The position numbers and the translations under genes are program-made. Shown here one piece after another: positions 53,904-63,285 of a stretch of DNA of 64,000 nucleotides. The notes beneath the pieces were generated by a model, which was not told where the DNA came from, did not search any database, and was given only the letters and a program-made list of their open reading frames with translations. The first letter of the stretch is position 1. Each line of letters starts with the position of its first letter. This stretch comes from Saccharospirillum alexandrii (GTDB lineage Bacteria; Pseudomonadota; Gammaproteobacteria; Pseudomonadales; Natronospirillaceae), in NCBI RefSeq assembly GCF_004000275.1, contig NZ_RCIP01000001.1:1170749-1234748 (forward strand), in the 5' to 3' direction.

Positions 53904-55820
53904 CTAACTGCCCGGACGCCACTCATGCTCGACCATCGGCGGCATCGGGCACCCCAGGCAATCCGCCAGAGTCCGAAGCAGCTCGTATTCATCCTGATGA
54001 ATGACACCGTCGGCACGAATGACATCAACGCAAGCCTGCAGTACTGCCCGGCGCCAGAAATAGGCGATTTCCCCCAAATGCTCCAGCGCGCCGGTTACTG
54101 CTTCAAAGCTGGCCTGTTCCGGCGCGAGCAGGGATTTGTCGGCAAGCTCGAAGGGTTGTATTGCCTGGTCAAAGGCGGCTCTGGCCAGTGTTGGCTGACG
54201 GTTCACATGCACCAGTGCCGAGAGTACGGTCTGCAGATCCTGCCCACACTCTTTAATCGGCCGGGAATACCCCGACCCGGCTGCACCGGCCCCGGACAAA
54301 TGCCGGCGCACTTGCGCCAGCAATACCCATTCGCGCAGTGCCAGCGTCTGATCCATATCCGCCAACCGGTTCAGCCGGTCCAGAAACACCAGTCGTTCAC
54401 GCTCATCCAGCCGCTTGAGCACTGGCACTGCCATGTCGAGCAACGGCAACCGCAATTGCGGGTCGAGCTTCTGATAAAAGGGCCAGAACCGCCTGAGCAC
54501 CTCAACGGCTGATACATCTTCCTGTTTAATCAGGTTCAGCAGTGCCTGTTCATGCCCCGGACTGGCCAGCATGATCTGACTGTAACAAAAGGCCCGGGCT
54601 CCGGCCGACTGATGCACCGAGTGGCGGATTTGCTCCGGGATGTTTTTGTAGAGCCGCCGGGCGTAATCAAGGTGATCCGGGCGCACGGTGCCAGCCAGGG
54701 CGCCCAGCGTTGCCACGCCCATCACCTGTTCGAAGGCATCCGGTGCGGTGCGCGCCACTGCGCTGTCAGCCTGCTCACTGGCGCGGCTGCGGTGGCGTTC
54801 CCGAGCCATAAAGGTCGGATTCACCCGGCGGATGCGATCATCCAGCGGCGGGTGTGTTGCCATCATGCTCGACAATGCCACACTCTCTCCGAAGCAGAAG
54901 TGCGACATGTCTTCAGCGTGTCGGTGGTGCAACTGGCTACCCTGAACGTGTTCCCGAATCTTGTAGAGCGCCCCGGCGATGCCATCCGGATTGCGGGTAA
55001 ACTGTACGGCGCTGGCATCAGCCAGATACTCGCGCTGACGCGAGACGCCCGCTTTAATTACCCGGGCTGTCAGCACACCGACGTAGCCAATCAGAATCAA
55101 CCCCAGCCCCAGCATTGCCAGAGCAGCGTCAGAGCGATCTCGACGCCTGGATCGGTACCCGATGTGCATCGAGTCCCACATCCAGCGGCCTGCCTGACCG
55201 ATCTGAATCAGCCCCGCCAGTACCGCCATTAATCGAATATTCAGACGCATATCGCCATTGAGTATGTGACTGAACTCGTGTCCCACCACACCCTGCAATT
55301 CATCCCGGCTCAGAGCGTCAAGCGCCCCGCGGGATACCACCAGCACAGCCTGGTCGGCCTGGTAACCGGCAACAAAGGCATTGATCGCCGTTTCCTGTTC
55401 CATCACATACAGGCTGGGCACCGGAGCACCGGCGGCGATGGCCATTTCCTCGCTGACATTAATGAATTGCTGAACAGCCGGCTCATTCTGCTGGTAATCG
55501 ATCTGGCGAGCGCCCGACCAGCGCGCCACCACCTCACCCCCGCCTTGGCGCAGTTGCCAGTAGGCCGCCAGTGAACCAGCGGCGATGACCAGCAGAGTGC
55601 CGAGCGCCAGCTGCCAGGCATAGTGACTGGTCAGCCACCCCTGCAACGACTGCCACACCGTCGCCGGCAGGCCAGCACCGGCGTAACCCTGAATCAGCAG
55701 CCAGATGCCAAAGCCTAACAGGTTGACCAGAAAGGCAGTGACAAGCACACCGAGCACAAACAGCAATACCAGTTGTCCGGACTTGCGCCGGGCCTGGTCC
55801 TGATGATCAAAAAAATCCAT
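53904..55820 (-). CDS. M48 family metalloprotease (HtpX/Ste24-like) with long C-terminal domain
   Basis: A 638-residue membrane protease. Two N-terminal helices (about residues 17-45 and 65-90) precede the M48 catalytic domain with zinc motif 'HEFSH' at 181-185 and the downstream 'RQREYLADASAVQF' containing the third ligand region. A further helix pair follows the active site. Residues about 340-638 are a cytoplasmic, mainly helical region, ending in a TerB-like pattern ('DGVIHQDEYELLRTLADCLGCPMPP'). It lies 14 bases downstream of lemA on the same strand, a frequent pairing. Substrates are unknown; a role in membrane protein quality control is the family expectation. Confidence 0.88.
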   Translation of the reverse strand: MDFFDHQDQARRKSGQLVLLFVLGVLVTAFLVNLLGFGIWLLIQGYAGAGLPATVWQSLQGWLTSHYAWQLALGTLLVIAAGSLAAYWQLRQGGGEVVARWSGARQIDYQQNEPAVQQFINVSEEMAIAAGAPVPSLYVMEQETAINAFVAGYQADQAVLVVSRGALDALSRDELQGVVGHEFSHILNGDMRLNIRLMAVLAGLIQIGQAGRWMWDSMHIGYRSRRRDRSDAALAMLGLGLILIGYVGVLTARVIKAGVSRQREYLADASAVQFTRNPDGIAGALYKIREHVQGSQLHHRHAEDMSHFCFGESVALSSMMATHPPLDDRIRRVNPTFMARERHRSRASEQADSAVARTAPDAFEQVMGVATLGALAGTVRPDHLDYARRLYKNIPEQIRHSVHQSAGARAFCYSQIMLASPGHEQALLNLIKQEDVSAVEVLRRFWPFYQKLDPQLRLPLLDMAVPVLKRLDERERLVFLDRLNRLADMDQTLALREWVLLAQVRRHLSGAGAAGSGYSRPIKECGQDLQTVLSALVHVNRQPTLARAAFDQAIQPFELADKSLLAPEQASFEAVTGALEHLGEIAYFWRRAVLQACVDVIRADGVIHQDEYELLRTLADCLGCPMPPMVEHEWRPGS

Positions 55821-55834
55821 CCATCAGCGCCTGT

Positions 55835-56431
55835 TTAAAATTGAACCCTGGGCGCCTCACGAGCTTCGGGGTTCTCCAGTTCAAACAAAGCCGCATCTTT
55901 AAAGCCGGTGACACCCGCCAGCAAATTGTTAGGGAAGGATTCCTTGTAAGTCTGGTAGTTCATGACCGAATCGTTATAGGCCTGACGGGAGAAAGCGACC
56001 TTGTTTTCAGTCGTCTCCAGACTCTCCATCAGGTCCCGCATGGTGCCATCAGCCTTGAGATCCGGGTAGGCTTCAGAGACCGCGAACAATCGCCCCAGTG
56101 CCCCGCTCAGCATGCCCTCGGCCTTGCTCAGCATGTCGACCATAGGACCATTGGTTGGGTCAGCCGCTGCTGTTTTCTGGGCCGCCACGGCCTGGTTTCG
56201 GGCCGACGTCACATTCTCCAGCGTTTCCCGCTCGTGCGCCATATACTTCTTGGCGGTTTCGACCAGATTGGGAATGAGGTCATGTCGGCGTTGCAACTGC
56301 ACGTCTATCTGGGAGAACGCATTCTTGAAGCGGTTGCGCAGTGCGACCAGACGGTTGTATATGACCACACCTACGATCAGGATGACGGCAGGTATACCCC
56401 AGGTAATAACAGTACTGATCCACGACTCCAT
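55835..56431 (-). CDS. lemA: LemA family protein
   Basis: A 198-residue protein with one N-terminal helix ('WISTVITWGIPAVILIVGVVIYNRLV') and a helical bundle. 'NRFKNAFSQIDVQLQRRHDLIPNLVETAKKYMAHE' and 'ESFPNNLLAGVTGFK' are the LemA hallmarks. Function is unclear; it is often next to a membrane protease or a TPM-domain protein. The ATG at 56431 has AAGGAG eight bases upstream; a TTG at 56446 is an alternative. First gene of the pair with the M48 protease. Confidence 0.93.
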   Translation of the reverse strand: MESWISTVITWGIPAVILIVGVVIYNRLVALRNRFKNAFSQIDVQLQRRHDLIPNLVETAKKYMAHERETLENVTSARNQAVAAQKTAAADPTNGPMVDMLSKAEGMLSGALGRLFAVSEAYPDLKADGTMRDLMESLETTENKVAFSRQAYNDSVMNYQTYKESFPNNLLAGVTGFKDAALFELENPEAREAPRVQF

Positions 56432-56769
56432 TTTACTCTCCTTCAATGCGGTAACATCACAGAATTCCCGAACAGGGCTAAGCCGGCCTGATAACAGGAG
56501 GCAGCCTTTGCCCGGCAGTTTAGCGGGCCCCGGCTGGAAACAATAGCGCTGCGAGCCGTATTCGGCACCCGGTCACAAAATCGCCGCTCCGCTCCATTTG
56601 GACAGATGCCTTGTTTTTTTGGTCAATCCTGCGAAAATCGCCGACCGGCCTGGCCGTTGTGTGAGGGCGCCAACACCGGCACCGCATTCCGTGCGTTATC
56701 GACTGGGTTTCATCTCCGGATTCAGGGTTCTAAGCCCTTGAATTTTTTGAAAAAAACGAGATGTTCGTG

Positions 56770-56797
56770 TTGACACACTGGAAAATATTCGCATAAT
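56770..56797 (+). promoter_or_regulatory. Sigma-70 promoter of the tRNA cluster
   Basis: TTGACA at 56770-56775 and CATAAT at 56792-56797, spacing 16 bases, lie 17 bases before the tRNA-Met gene. A GC-rich stretch after the -10 box (cgcagccg) may act as discriminator. The remaining 300 bases between lemA and this promoter show no gene. Confidence 0.75.
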
Positions 56798-56813
56798 ACG
56801 CAGCCGTTACGGA

Positions 56814-56890
56814 GGCTATGTAGCTCAGCTGGTTAGAGCACAGCATTCATAATGCTGGGGTCGCTGGTTCAAGTCCAGCCATAGCCACCA
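56814..56890 (+). tRNA. tRNA-Met (CAT), elongator
   Basis: A 77-base cloverleaf including encoded CCA. Acceptor GGCTATG pairs with CATAGCC; anticodon stem CAGCA/TGCTG encloses TTCATAA with anticodon CAT; the T-arm is CTGG-TTCAAGT-CCAG. The 1-72 G:C pair marks it as elongator rather than initiator. First of three tRNAs. Confidence 0.95.
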
Positions 56891-56899
56891 ACTTCTTAA

Positions 56900-56974
56900 T
56901 GGGCCGTCGCCAAGTGGTAAGGCAACGGGTTTTGATCCCGTCATTCGCAGGTTCGAGTCCTGCCGGCCCAGCCA
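56900..56974 (+). tRNA. tRNA-Gln (TTG), copy 1
   Basis: A 75-base tRNA with encoded CCA, anticodon stem CGGG/CCCG around TTTTGAT (anticodon TTG), beginning TGGGCCG. Nine bases after tRNA-Met. Differs from copy 2 at two positions, one in the variable-loop region and one in the T-loop. Confidence 0.95.
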
Positions 56975-57034
56975 TCTCCCCGCCTTCAGTGGTATCATCT
57001 CCCCTCTGTAGACGGTATTGTTAATGTATTCTAT

Positions 57035-57109
57035 TGGGCCGTCGCCAAGTGGTAAGGCAACGGGTTTTGATCCCGTCATCCGCAGGTTCGAATCCTGCCG
57101 GCCCAGCCA
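57035..57109 (+). tRNA. tRNA-Gln (TTG), copy 2
   Basis: A second 75-base tRNA-Gln with encoded CCA, 60 bases after copy 1 and identical but for two bases, indicating tandem duplication. It ends the cluster. No clear terminator follows before the sulfurtransferase gene at 57215. Confidence 0.95.
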
Positions 57110-57214
57110 TACCTCCTTCCGCACATAACGCTTACCCTTTCATGACAGCCCCTGCGCTTCTCATTCACGCCATTAGTCGCTATCGTAACCGGTCAATTGA
57201 AAGGAAGCCGACGC

Positions 57215-58081
57215 ATGTCTGATGCACTTCATCCGCTTATCGAGGCTGATCAGCTGGCCGACAAGCTGGCCAACCCCGGCATTGTGTCTCCCCTGATTCT
57301 GGACTGTCGGTTCAATCTGGCCGATCCGGCTGCCGGCGAACAGCATTACCTGCGCGAACACCTACCCGGGGCAGTCTATGCCCATTTGGACCGGGATCTG
57401 TCCGGCACCCGCATTCCTGGCCAGACCGGTCGTCACCCTCTGCCCCACCCGGAAGACTGGCAAGCCCGCTTGCGCGACTGGGGGATTAACGCTGACACGA
57501 CGGTTGTGGTCTACGATCAGAACAATGCCATGTTCGCCGCACGAGCCTGGTGGCTGTTGCGCTGGGCGGGTGTTGCACGGGTTCAGGTGCTTAACGGTGG
57601 GCTGGATGCCTGGCAAGGGCCACTGCAATCGGGGGCCGACAGCCACCCGCACCGGGCCGGGAGCATCAACGTTACCTGCCCACAAGACTGGGTCATCTCC
57701 GGCAAAGACGTACAAACCCGGCTGGCTGACCTGACGCTAATGGATGCCAGAGCCCTGCCCCGCTTTCTCGGCGAGCAGGAACCCCTGGATGCCAAAGCCG
57801 GCCATATTCCCGGTGCGCGTTGCGCCGATTTTACCGGCAATCTGGATACCAGCGGTCGCTTCCTGAACCCGGAAGCCCTGGCCAGGCGTTTTGCCAGCGT
57901 TGGCAATCGCCCGAACACCGTCAGTTACTGCGGTTCTGGCGTTACCGCCTGCCACACGATTCTCGCCATGACGCTGGCAGGCTACCCGCAACCTCGCTTA
58001 TATGCCGGATCCTGGAGTGAATGGATCACCGATCCGCAGCATCCGATTGAAACCTCCCCATCTAAGGAGCCCGCTTTATGA
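57215..58081 (+). CDS. Thiosulfate/3-mercaptopyruvate sulfurtransferase (tandem rhodanese)
   Basis: A 288-residue two-domain rhodanese. The N-terminal inactive domain has 'LILDCRFNLADPAAGEQHY' and 'TVVVYDQNNAMFAARAWWLLR'. The C-terminal catalytic domain has 'GHIPGARCADFTGNL' and active-site loop 'YCGSGVTACHTI' with nucleophile Cys239. CGSGVTA is the loop of the mercaptopyruvate branch. The ATG at 57215 has AGGAAG upstream. Its stop overlaps the deacetylase start by four bases. Confidence 0.92.
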   Translation: MSDALHPLIEADQLADKLANPGIVSPLILDCRFNLADPAAGEQHYLREHLPGAVYAHLDRDLSGTRIPGQTGRHPLPHPEDWQARLRDWGINADTTVVVYDQNNAMFAARAWWLLRWAGVARVQVLNGGLDAWQGPLQSGADSHPHRAGSINVTCPQDWVISGKDVQTRLADLTLMDARALPRFLGEQEPLDAKAGHIPGARCADFTGNLDTSGRFLNPEALARRFASVGNRPNTVSYCGSGVTACHTILAMTLAGYPQPRLYAGSWSEWITDPQHPIETSPSKEPAL

Positions 58082-59112
58082 TCAAGCGTCTGCTAGTGAC
58101 TCTAGGTGCGATGCTTTTCAGCATTACCGTGAACGCAACGGATTCGGTCAATATTCTCGTTTACCACCACGTCGCCAATGACACGCCGGCCAGTACAACG
58201 ATCAGCCCCTCCGGGTTTCGGGAGCACCTGCAGTTGTTGCGAGACAATGACGTGACCGTGGTACCGCTGGAAGATGCGCTGGCTGCACTGCGCGGCAATG
58301 CCGACATCGACCTGCCCGACAAAGCCGTTGCCATTACCTTTGACGACGCTTATGAAAACATTCACACCAACGCCTTTCCGTTGCTGAAGGAATTTGACGT
58401 ACCGTTCACGGTGTTTGTCGCCACTGACCCGATCGACCAGAATTTCCAGGAAATGATGAGCTGGGATCAGCTTCGGGACTTGCAGGACTGGGGCGCTACC
58501 ATTACCAATCACAGCCGGGATCACGATTACATGGTCCGCCACTCGCCGCTCGATGACGCCTGGCTGCAAGCGATGATCGACAACATCAGCCATGCCCAGC
58601 AACGCCTGACCGACGAACTGGGCGATGGCGTTCCGCGCTGGTTTGCCTACCCCTATGGGGAGTACAACGAATCGCTGAAGCAGGCGCTGCTGGAAGAAGA
58701 CTATATTGCCTTTGCACAACATTCGGGCGGCATGAATGCCGACAGTGACTGGGGCGCCATACCCCGCTTTGCGGCCGCAGGCGTTTACGCCAACCCTGAA
58801 ACCCTGATCACCAAAATCAACAGCAAACCGATGCCGGTGAACCGGACGGCCCTGCCCGACATGCTGACGGCCGAGACACGCCCCAGTGTCACCGTGGAAC
58901 TGACGGACACCTCCGACATGAGCCGCAGCCTGAACTGCTTTGTCGACAGCGCCTGGGTCGACGCCGAATGGCTGGACGATACCCGGTTTCGGGTAAGCGC
59001 ACCGGACGTCCTCAGTGATGGACGCCACCGCTTTAACTGCACCTCACAGGCACGCAGTGGCTCGTTCTTCTATTGGTTCTCGCAACCCTGGCTGGTGCAA
59101 ACCGACCGATAA
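58078..59112 (+). CDS. Secreted polysaccharide deacetylase family protein
   Basis: A 344-residue exported protein with a Sec signal ('LLVTLGAMLFSITVNATDS'). The NodB-fold domain (about residues 25-235) has 'ILVYHHVAN', metal/base motif 'ITFDDAYENIH' near residue 88, a HxxxH in 'NHSRDHDYM' and 'FAYPYGEYN'. This resembles PgaB/IcaB-type N-deacetylases acting on polysaccharides at the cell surface. The last ~90 residues form a beta-rich domain of unknown role. Translation is coupled to the rhodanese, though no functional link is obvious. Confidence 0.88.
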   Translation: MIKRLLVTLGAMLFSITVNATDSVNILVYHHVANDTPASTTISPSGFREHLQLLRDNDVTVVPLEDALAALRGNADIDLPDKAVAITFDDAYENIHTNAFPLLKEFDVPFTVFVATDPIDQNFQEMMSWDQLRDLQDWGATITNHSRDHDYMVRHSPLDDAWLQAMIDNISHAQQRLTDELGDGVPRWFAYPYGEYNESLKQALLEEDYIAFAQHSGGMNADSDWGAIPRFAAAGVYANPETLITKINSKPMPVNRTALPDMLTAETRPSVTVELTDTSDMSRSLNCFVDSAWVDAEWLDDTRFRVSAPDVLSDGRHRFNCTSQARSGSFFYWFSQPWLVQTDR

Positions 59113-59163
59113 ACAACAGGCATGTGGGGAGCCGCCACGGCCCCCGCACAGCTCTGTGCAATA

Positions 59164-60189
59164 TCAGCCTTTGCCACCAAACTCATCGAGACAGGTTTCC
59201 AGGTCTTCAATCATGCGTCGGGAGCCGGCAAAAAAAGGCACTCGTTCATGCAGAGATTCGGGCTGGATGTCCATGATGCGCTGCCCGGAACCGCTGATGG
59301 CACGGCCACCGGCCTGCTCCACCAGAAAGGCGATGGGGTTGCACTCATACAAGAGGCGAAGCTTGCCCTGAGGATAAGGCGCTGACGACGGGTAGAGGAA
59401 AATGCCGCCATAGATGAGGTTACGGTGAATATCAGAGACCAGTGAACCAATGTAGCGGCTGGTATAGGGACGTGAAGTAGCCGCGTCTTCCACCTGGCAG
59501 TACTTGATATAGCGTTTCACCCCGTCCGGAAAGTGCACGTAGTTGCCTTCGTTAACGGAATAGATTTGACCGAGCTCCGGGGTTTTCATATCCGGATGCG
59601 ACAAACAGAACACGCCCAGCGTTGGGTCGAAGGTGAAGCCATTCACCCCATGACCGGTGGTGTACACCATCATGGTGGAGGACCCGTAAATCACATAGCC
59701 GGCCGCAACCTGTTCGTTGCCGCGCTGGTAGAAATCGGCATCGGTGACCTTGGTACCCAGAGGTGAGCGGCGCTTGTATACCGAGAAAATCGTGCCCACA
59801 GAGACGTTCACGTCAATGTTCGACGAACCGTCGAGCGGATCCATCAACACGATGTATTTGCTGTCAGTATTCAGGCCGTCATCGAGCAGGATGTAATGGT
59901 CTTCTTCTTCTGAGGCAATGCCGCAGACAACGCCCCGCGCAGCCAGAGCAGCCTTGAAGGTATCGTTGGCCAGTACGTCAAGCTTCCGTTGCGCTTCGCC
60001 CTGAATATTGTCACCCCCGGCCAAGCCGGCCAGGTCAGCCAGGCCTGCCTTGTTGATCTCCCGATGGATGATCTTGGCCGCCAAACGGATGGCAGAGAAC
60101 AGGGCGGAAAACTCGCCAGAGGCATTGGGATAATCTTTCTGGTTGGCGACAATAAATTCGCCCAGCGTTTGCATAAATTGCTGTTTCAT
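59164..60189 (-). CDS. fbp: Fructose-1,6-bisphosphatase class I
   Basis: A 341-residue gluconeogenic enzyme. '[16 protein letters not shown]', the metal-binding '[23 protein letters not shown]' and '[19 protein letters not shown]' are the three signature regions. Length and start are typical; GGGAAG precedes the ATG. It lies next to the glucosylglycerate genes and would help feed hexose phosphate to sugar-nucleotide synthesis during growth on glycerol or organic acids. Confidence 0.96.
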   Translation of the reverse strand: MKQQFMQTLGEFIVANQKDYPNASGEFSALFSAIRLAAKIIHREINKAGLADLAGLAGGDNIQGEAQRKLDVLANDTFKAALAARGVVCGIASEEEDHYILLDDGLNTDSKYIVLMDPLDGSSNIDVNVSVGTIFSVYKRRSPLGTKVTDADFYQRGNEQVAAGYVIYGSSTMMVYTTGHGVNGFTFDPTLGVFCLSHPDMKTPELGQIYSVNEGNYVHFPDGVKRYIKYCQVEDAATSRPYTSRYIGSLVSDIHRNLIYGGIFLYPSSAPYPQGKLRLLYECNPIAFLVEQAGGRAISGSGQRIMDIQPESLHERVPFFAGSRRMIEDLETCLDEFGGKG

Positions 60190-60408
60190 GGTGCTTCCCT
60201 GGTGTTATTAACGTTTATGTCGGGTTGATTGTCAGGTTGATGGTTTTACTGTTTTCGGACCGCTTCTGCAGAGCGGGCTCGTTATTAGATGAGCAGCAGA
60301 CCGCTGACATTGAGTAAATCCCAGCGGATCGGCTAGCTCGGGTTGAGCGGATTGACGCTGCTCAGGTGGGTATTATTGATCGTCCGGCGCCCAGAGGCGA
60401 GCCTTGTA

Positions 60409-61629
60409 TTACTTCATGTCCTGATTATCCAACTCCACAGCGTCGAAAATCTGCTCAAGAATGTCGGGAATGGCCGACTGCACCCGGCTCCAGCTGGGCA
60501 TAAAAGGTGTCGCCATGGGGTTTTCCAGAAATTCCTGTCCTGCGGACATCACATTACGCGCAAACAGCTCCACGGCCTCCTCTTCGGCATGTCGGTCGAG
60601 CGACAGCCCGTTGAAAACGGCATCGTTGTAGTAGGTTTCGATGTAATCTAGAGCAACCCGGTAATAAGTCGCCTTAATGGTGCGAAAATGCTCTTCGGTA
60701 AACACCAGGCCCTGGGTCGCCAATTTGCGAAAGAACGCCTTGCTGATGTCCCGCGACATCTTCGACAGCCCCTGACGGGCGTCTTCCGGACTCAGCGGCT
60801 GGTGCTTGTGATCATAGATATCCGCCACATTCACCTGGCAGATGCTGCGCGGGCTATAATTACGGTGCAATTCAGCCAGCACGCCTACCTCCAGGCCCCA
60901 GTCACTCGGGATGCGAATGTTGCGCAAGACGTCGGTACGCAGGCTGAACTCTCCGGACAACGCATAGCGAAACGAGCTCATGTATTCGAGAAACTCATTC
61001 TCTCCCTTCACCATCTTCAACGCCCGAATCAGCGGAGACACCAGCAAGCGGCACACCCGCCCGTTCATTTTATTGTCGGCTATACGGGCGTAATAGCCCT
61101 TGCAGAACTGATACCGGTAAGCCGGGTTTGCCACCGGGTAGATCAGCCGTGCCAGCATGCTGCGATCGTAGGTTTTTATGTCGCAATCGTGCATGGCCAC
61201 GGCCTTGGCCCGGTTGGCAGCCAGGATATAGCCATAGCAATACCAGACGTTGCGGCCCTTGCCCATCTCGGCCGGTGCCAGGCCTTTGCTGGCCAGCAAG
61301 CGGTCTATGGCCTGCAAGCGCGGGCCATCGTTCCACAGAATCCGCACCTGTTGCGGCAACCGCGAAAAATACTGCTGGGCATGCTTGAACTCGTCACGAT
61401 TGGCCCGGTCCAGTCCGACCACGATGTCGTTTAAATACGGCACCGGAATCAACTCCTGAACAATGTTTTCCAGAGCCGGCTGTTCAAGCTCGGAATACAG
61501 GGACGGCAACACCAGTGCCATGGGGTTTTGATGGGAAAAACCGACCAACTCCTTTTCCATGGACGCCAGCGGGCGGTCCACCAAGTTGTGCAGATTGGCA
61601 ATCACGCCGTTCTGGAAAAAATCACTCAT
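60409..61629 (-). CDS. gpgS: Glucosyl-3-phosphoglycerate synthase (GT81-like glycosyltransferase)
   Basis: A 406-residue retaining glycosyltransferase, likely moving glucose from a nucleotide sugar to 3-phosphoglycerate. 'IPVPYLNDIVVGLDRAN', metal motif 'MHDCDIKTYDRSM' and 'GEFSLRTDVLRNIRIPSDWGLEVGVL' resemble GpgS enzymes. Neighbours support this: a HAD phosphatase of the mannosyl-phosphoglycerate-phosphatase type and a glycerate kinase directly upstream in the same operon. It overlaps the phosphatase by eight bases, and GAGGAG precedes the ATG. A mannosyl donor cannot be excluded. The product after dephosphorylation would be the compatible solute glucosylglycerate. Confidence 0.85.
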   Translation of the reverse strand: MSDFFQNGVIANLHNLVDRPLASMEKELVGFSHQNPMALVLPSLYSELEQPALENIVQELIPVPYLNDIVVGLDRANRDEFKHAQQYFSRLPQQVRILWNDGPRLQAIDRLLASKGLAPAEMGKGRNVWYCYGYILAANRAKAVAMHDCDIKTYDRSMLARLIYPVANPAYRYQFCKGYYARIADNKMNGRVCRLLVSPLIRALKMVKGENEFLEYMSSFRYALSGEFSLRTDVLRNIRIPSDWGLEVGVLAELHRNYSPRSICQVNVADIYDHKHQPLSPEDARQGLSKMSRDISKAFFRKLATQGLVFTEEHFRTIKATYYRVALDYIETYYNDAVFNGLSLDRHAEEEAVELFARNVMSAGQEFLENPMATPFMPSWSRVQSAIPDILEQIFDAVELDNQDMK

Positions 61630-62416
61630 CTCGTTCTCCTCGGGGGTCGTTGAACAGCCCCTGGTTCAGCAAAGACACCATCGCTTCGTTCCAGCCGGCA
61701 GGGCCCGGCTGGCTGGCACGTCTAATGGTCGTCAGGGATTCGAGCCGGCGCGTGCCGGCGGTGGGAATGCGAATACCGATGGTGGCCCGGGCCAGCATGG
61801 CGTCGTCGTTGCCGCCGTCGCCCAGCGCTACCGTGTGTTCGATGCTCAGGCGGCGCACCATCCAGTCCAGCGCGGTACCTTTGTCAGCACGGCCGGCCAA
61901 ATGCAGAAACCGCCCTCCTTCCAGCAGCTGTCCACCTCGGGCTTCCACGGCACGGATAAAGGCAGCTCGCCCGGGCCAGTCGGCAGGGTAATAGACCGGC
62001 AACGAGGCCTCCCGGGCACGAGCCTGGGCCGCGTCGGCCAGGCTCAAACCGGTCCAGTCGGCCACCTGCTGGTCACTGGCCTGGTGAAACCCGATGCCCC
62101 GTGCGCCACTCTCCAGGCTTGCCTGGTTGAACCGGTCAATCAGAGTCTCGGTTGCTTCGCCGAGCACCTCCCGTGTTTGAGAGCCGGGCCTATCATCAAT
62201 CACTACGGCTCCGTTCTCGCAGGCCATCAGGGACGCCAGATAGGGTATTTCGGTGCGTAAAGAGACCAGTTCGGCAGCCGTTTTGCTGGTGACCGCGATG
62301 ACCGGAATGTTCAGTGCCTGCAATGCCTGAAGCGCGGGCTCGGCCGGTCGCCAGTCGTAACTGTCGTGGTCGAGCAAGGTGCCGTCCAGGTCGGTCAGTA
62401 CCATCCACTGCGTCAT
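61622..62416 (-). CDS. HAD-IIB phosphatase, glucosyl/mannosyl-3-phosphoglycerate phosphatase type
   Basis: A 264-residue HAD hydrolase. Motif I is 'LTDLDGTLLDHDSY', motif III/IV 'VALGDGGNDDAML', and 'ACENGAVVIDD' and 'AVTSKTAAEL' are typical of the MPGP branch that removes phosphate from mannosyl- or glucosyl-3-phosphoglycerate. The ATG at 62416 overlaps the kinase stop (ATGA); an open upstream extension to 62440 is less likely. It follows the kinase and precedes gpgS, matching a linear pathway. Confidence 0.87.
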   Translation of the reverse strand: MTQWMVLTDLDGTLLDHDSYDWRPAEPALQALQALNIPVIAVTSKTAAELVSLRTEIPYLASLMACENGAVVIDDRPGSQTREVLGEATETLIDRFNQASLESGARGIGFHQASDQQVADWTGLSLADAAQARAREASLPVYYPADWPGRAAFIRAVEARGGQLLEGGRFLHLAGRADKGTALDWMVRRLSIEHTVALGDGGNDDAMLARATIGIRIPTAGTRRLESLTTIRRASQPGPAGWNEAMVSLLNQGLFNDPRGERDE

Positions 62417-63285
62417 TGGCTGGGTCCCTTTTTGAGCCATTGCATCCGGCCGGGCTGCTGATCGGCCCCCAGCGGAATCAATACATCAGCCGTGTCGGGC
62501 AGGGTTGTCAGCGCGTGCCGCGTCAGCCGTTCGTAGTGGGAGATGAAACGCCGCAGCGCCACCTCATCCATAACGCCCTGGCCCTGCTTGCGGGCACGCA
62601 ATGCCTCTTCCTGCTTTTTACGCCAGGCAAACACCTGTTCAAACCCGGGCGCTTGCAACACAATCAGCGCATCCAGCTGGTTGAACCAGGGTTCATAGAA
62701 CTGCCGCAACTGGTCGTTCACGTAGTGACGCCAGTCGCCGGCGGAATCCTCCCGTGCTTCCAGGCTGTTAACAGGTTCGGTCAACTCGATTTCCGGCTGA
62801 GCCGTCAGGCCGACACACCAGCCCTCAAACAGCAGGACATCAGGTGGCGTTTCACAATGGTGCCAGTCGGCTCGTGAAGCCCGGTCATCCTGAGCCTTAT
62901 CGAACCGGGGCAATGCACGGGAACCAGTGCCAGACAGAACCCAGGAAAATATCTCTCGTCCGAGCACAACGTCGTGCGTACCCGGTACACCTCTCGTGGC
63001 CAGCAAGGGGTGCGTGCTTTGTGCCAGCGCTTGCCGATCCGCCCGGCTGAGGTACAGGTCATCAATCGACAGCACCTCAACTCTGAGCCCACGTTTTTCG
63101 AGGTGCCACTTCAACACCTGAGCCAGCGTCGATTTACCCGACCCCTGAGTGCCTTGAATGCCCACCAGCGTTAACCGGCTGGCAATCACCCAATCGGCCA
63201 ATGGCTGATACAGGCTGGCCTGATGGGCCAACAAGGCCTCGGGCAAACCGGCGGATTGAATAAAGTCTGCGAATGTCGGATCCAT
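62413..63285 (-). CDS. D-glycerate 3-kinase (GLYK/Tda10-like P-loop kinase)
   Basis: A 290-residue P-loop kinase with Walker A 'GIQGTQGSGKSTLAQ' near residue 45, 'LSIDDLYLSRADRQALAQ', 'LPRFDKAQDDRA' and 'LLFEGWCVGL', the pattern of plant-type glycerate kinase and YggC/Tda10. It would make 3-phosphoglycerate from glycerate, the acceptor for the synthase two genes downstream. First gene of the three-gene operon. The gap before it (63286-63586) contains no gene I can support. Confidence 0.85.
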   Translation of the reverse strand: MDPTFADFIQSAGLPEALLAHQASLYQPLADWVIASRLTLVGIQGTQGSGKSTLAQVLKWHLEKRGLRVEVLSIDDLYLSRADRQALAQSTHPLLATRGVPGTHDVVLGREIFSWVLSGTGSRALPRFDKAQDDRASRADWHHCETPPDVLLFEGWCVGLTAQPEIELTEPVNSLEAREDSAGDWRHYVNDQLRQFYEPWFNQLDALIVLQAPGFEQVFAWRKKQEEALRARKQGQGVMDEVALRRFISHYERLTRHALTTLPDTADVLIPLGADQQPGRMQWLKKGPSQ

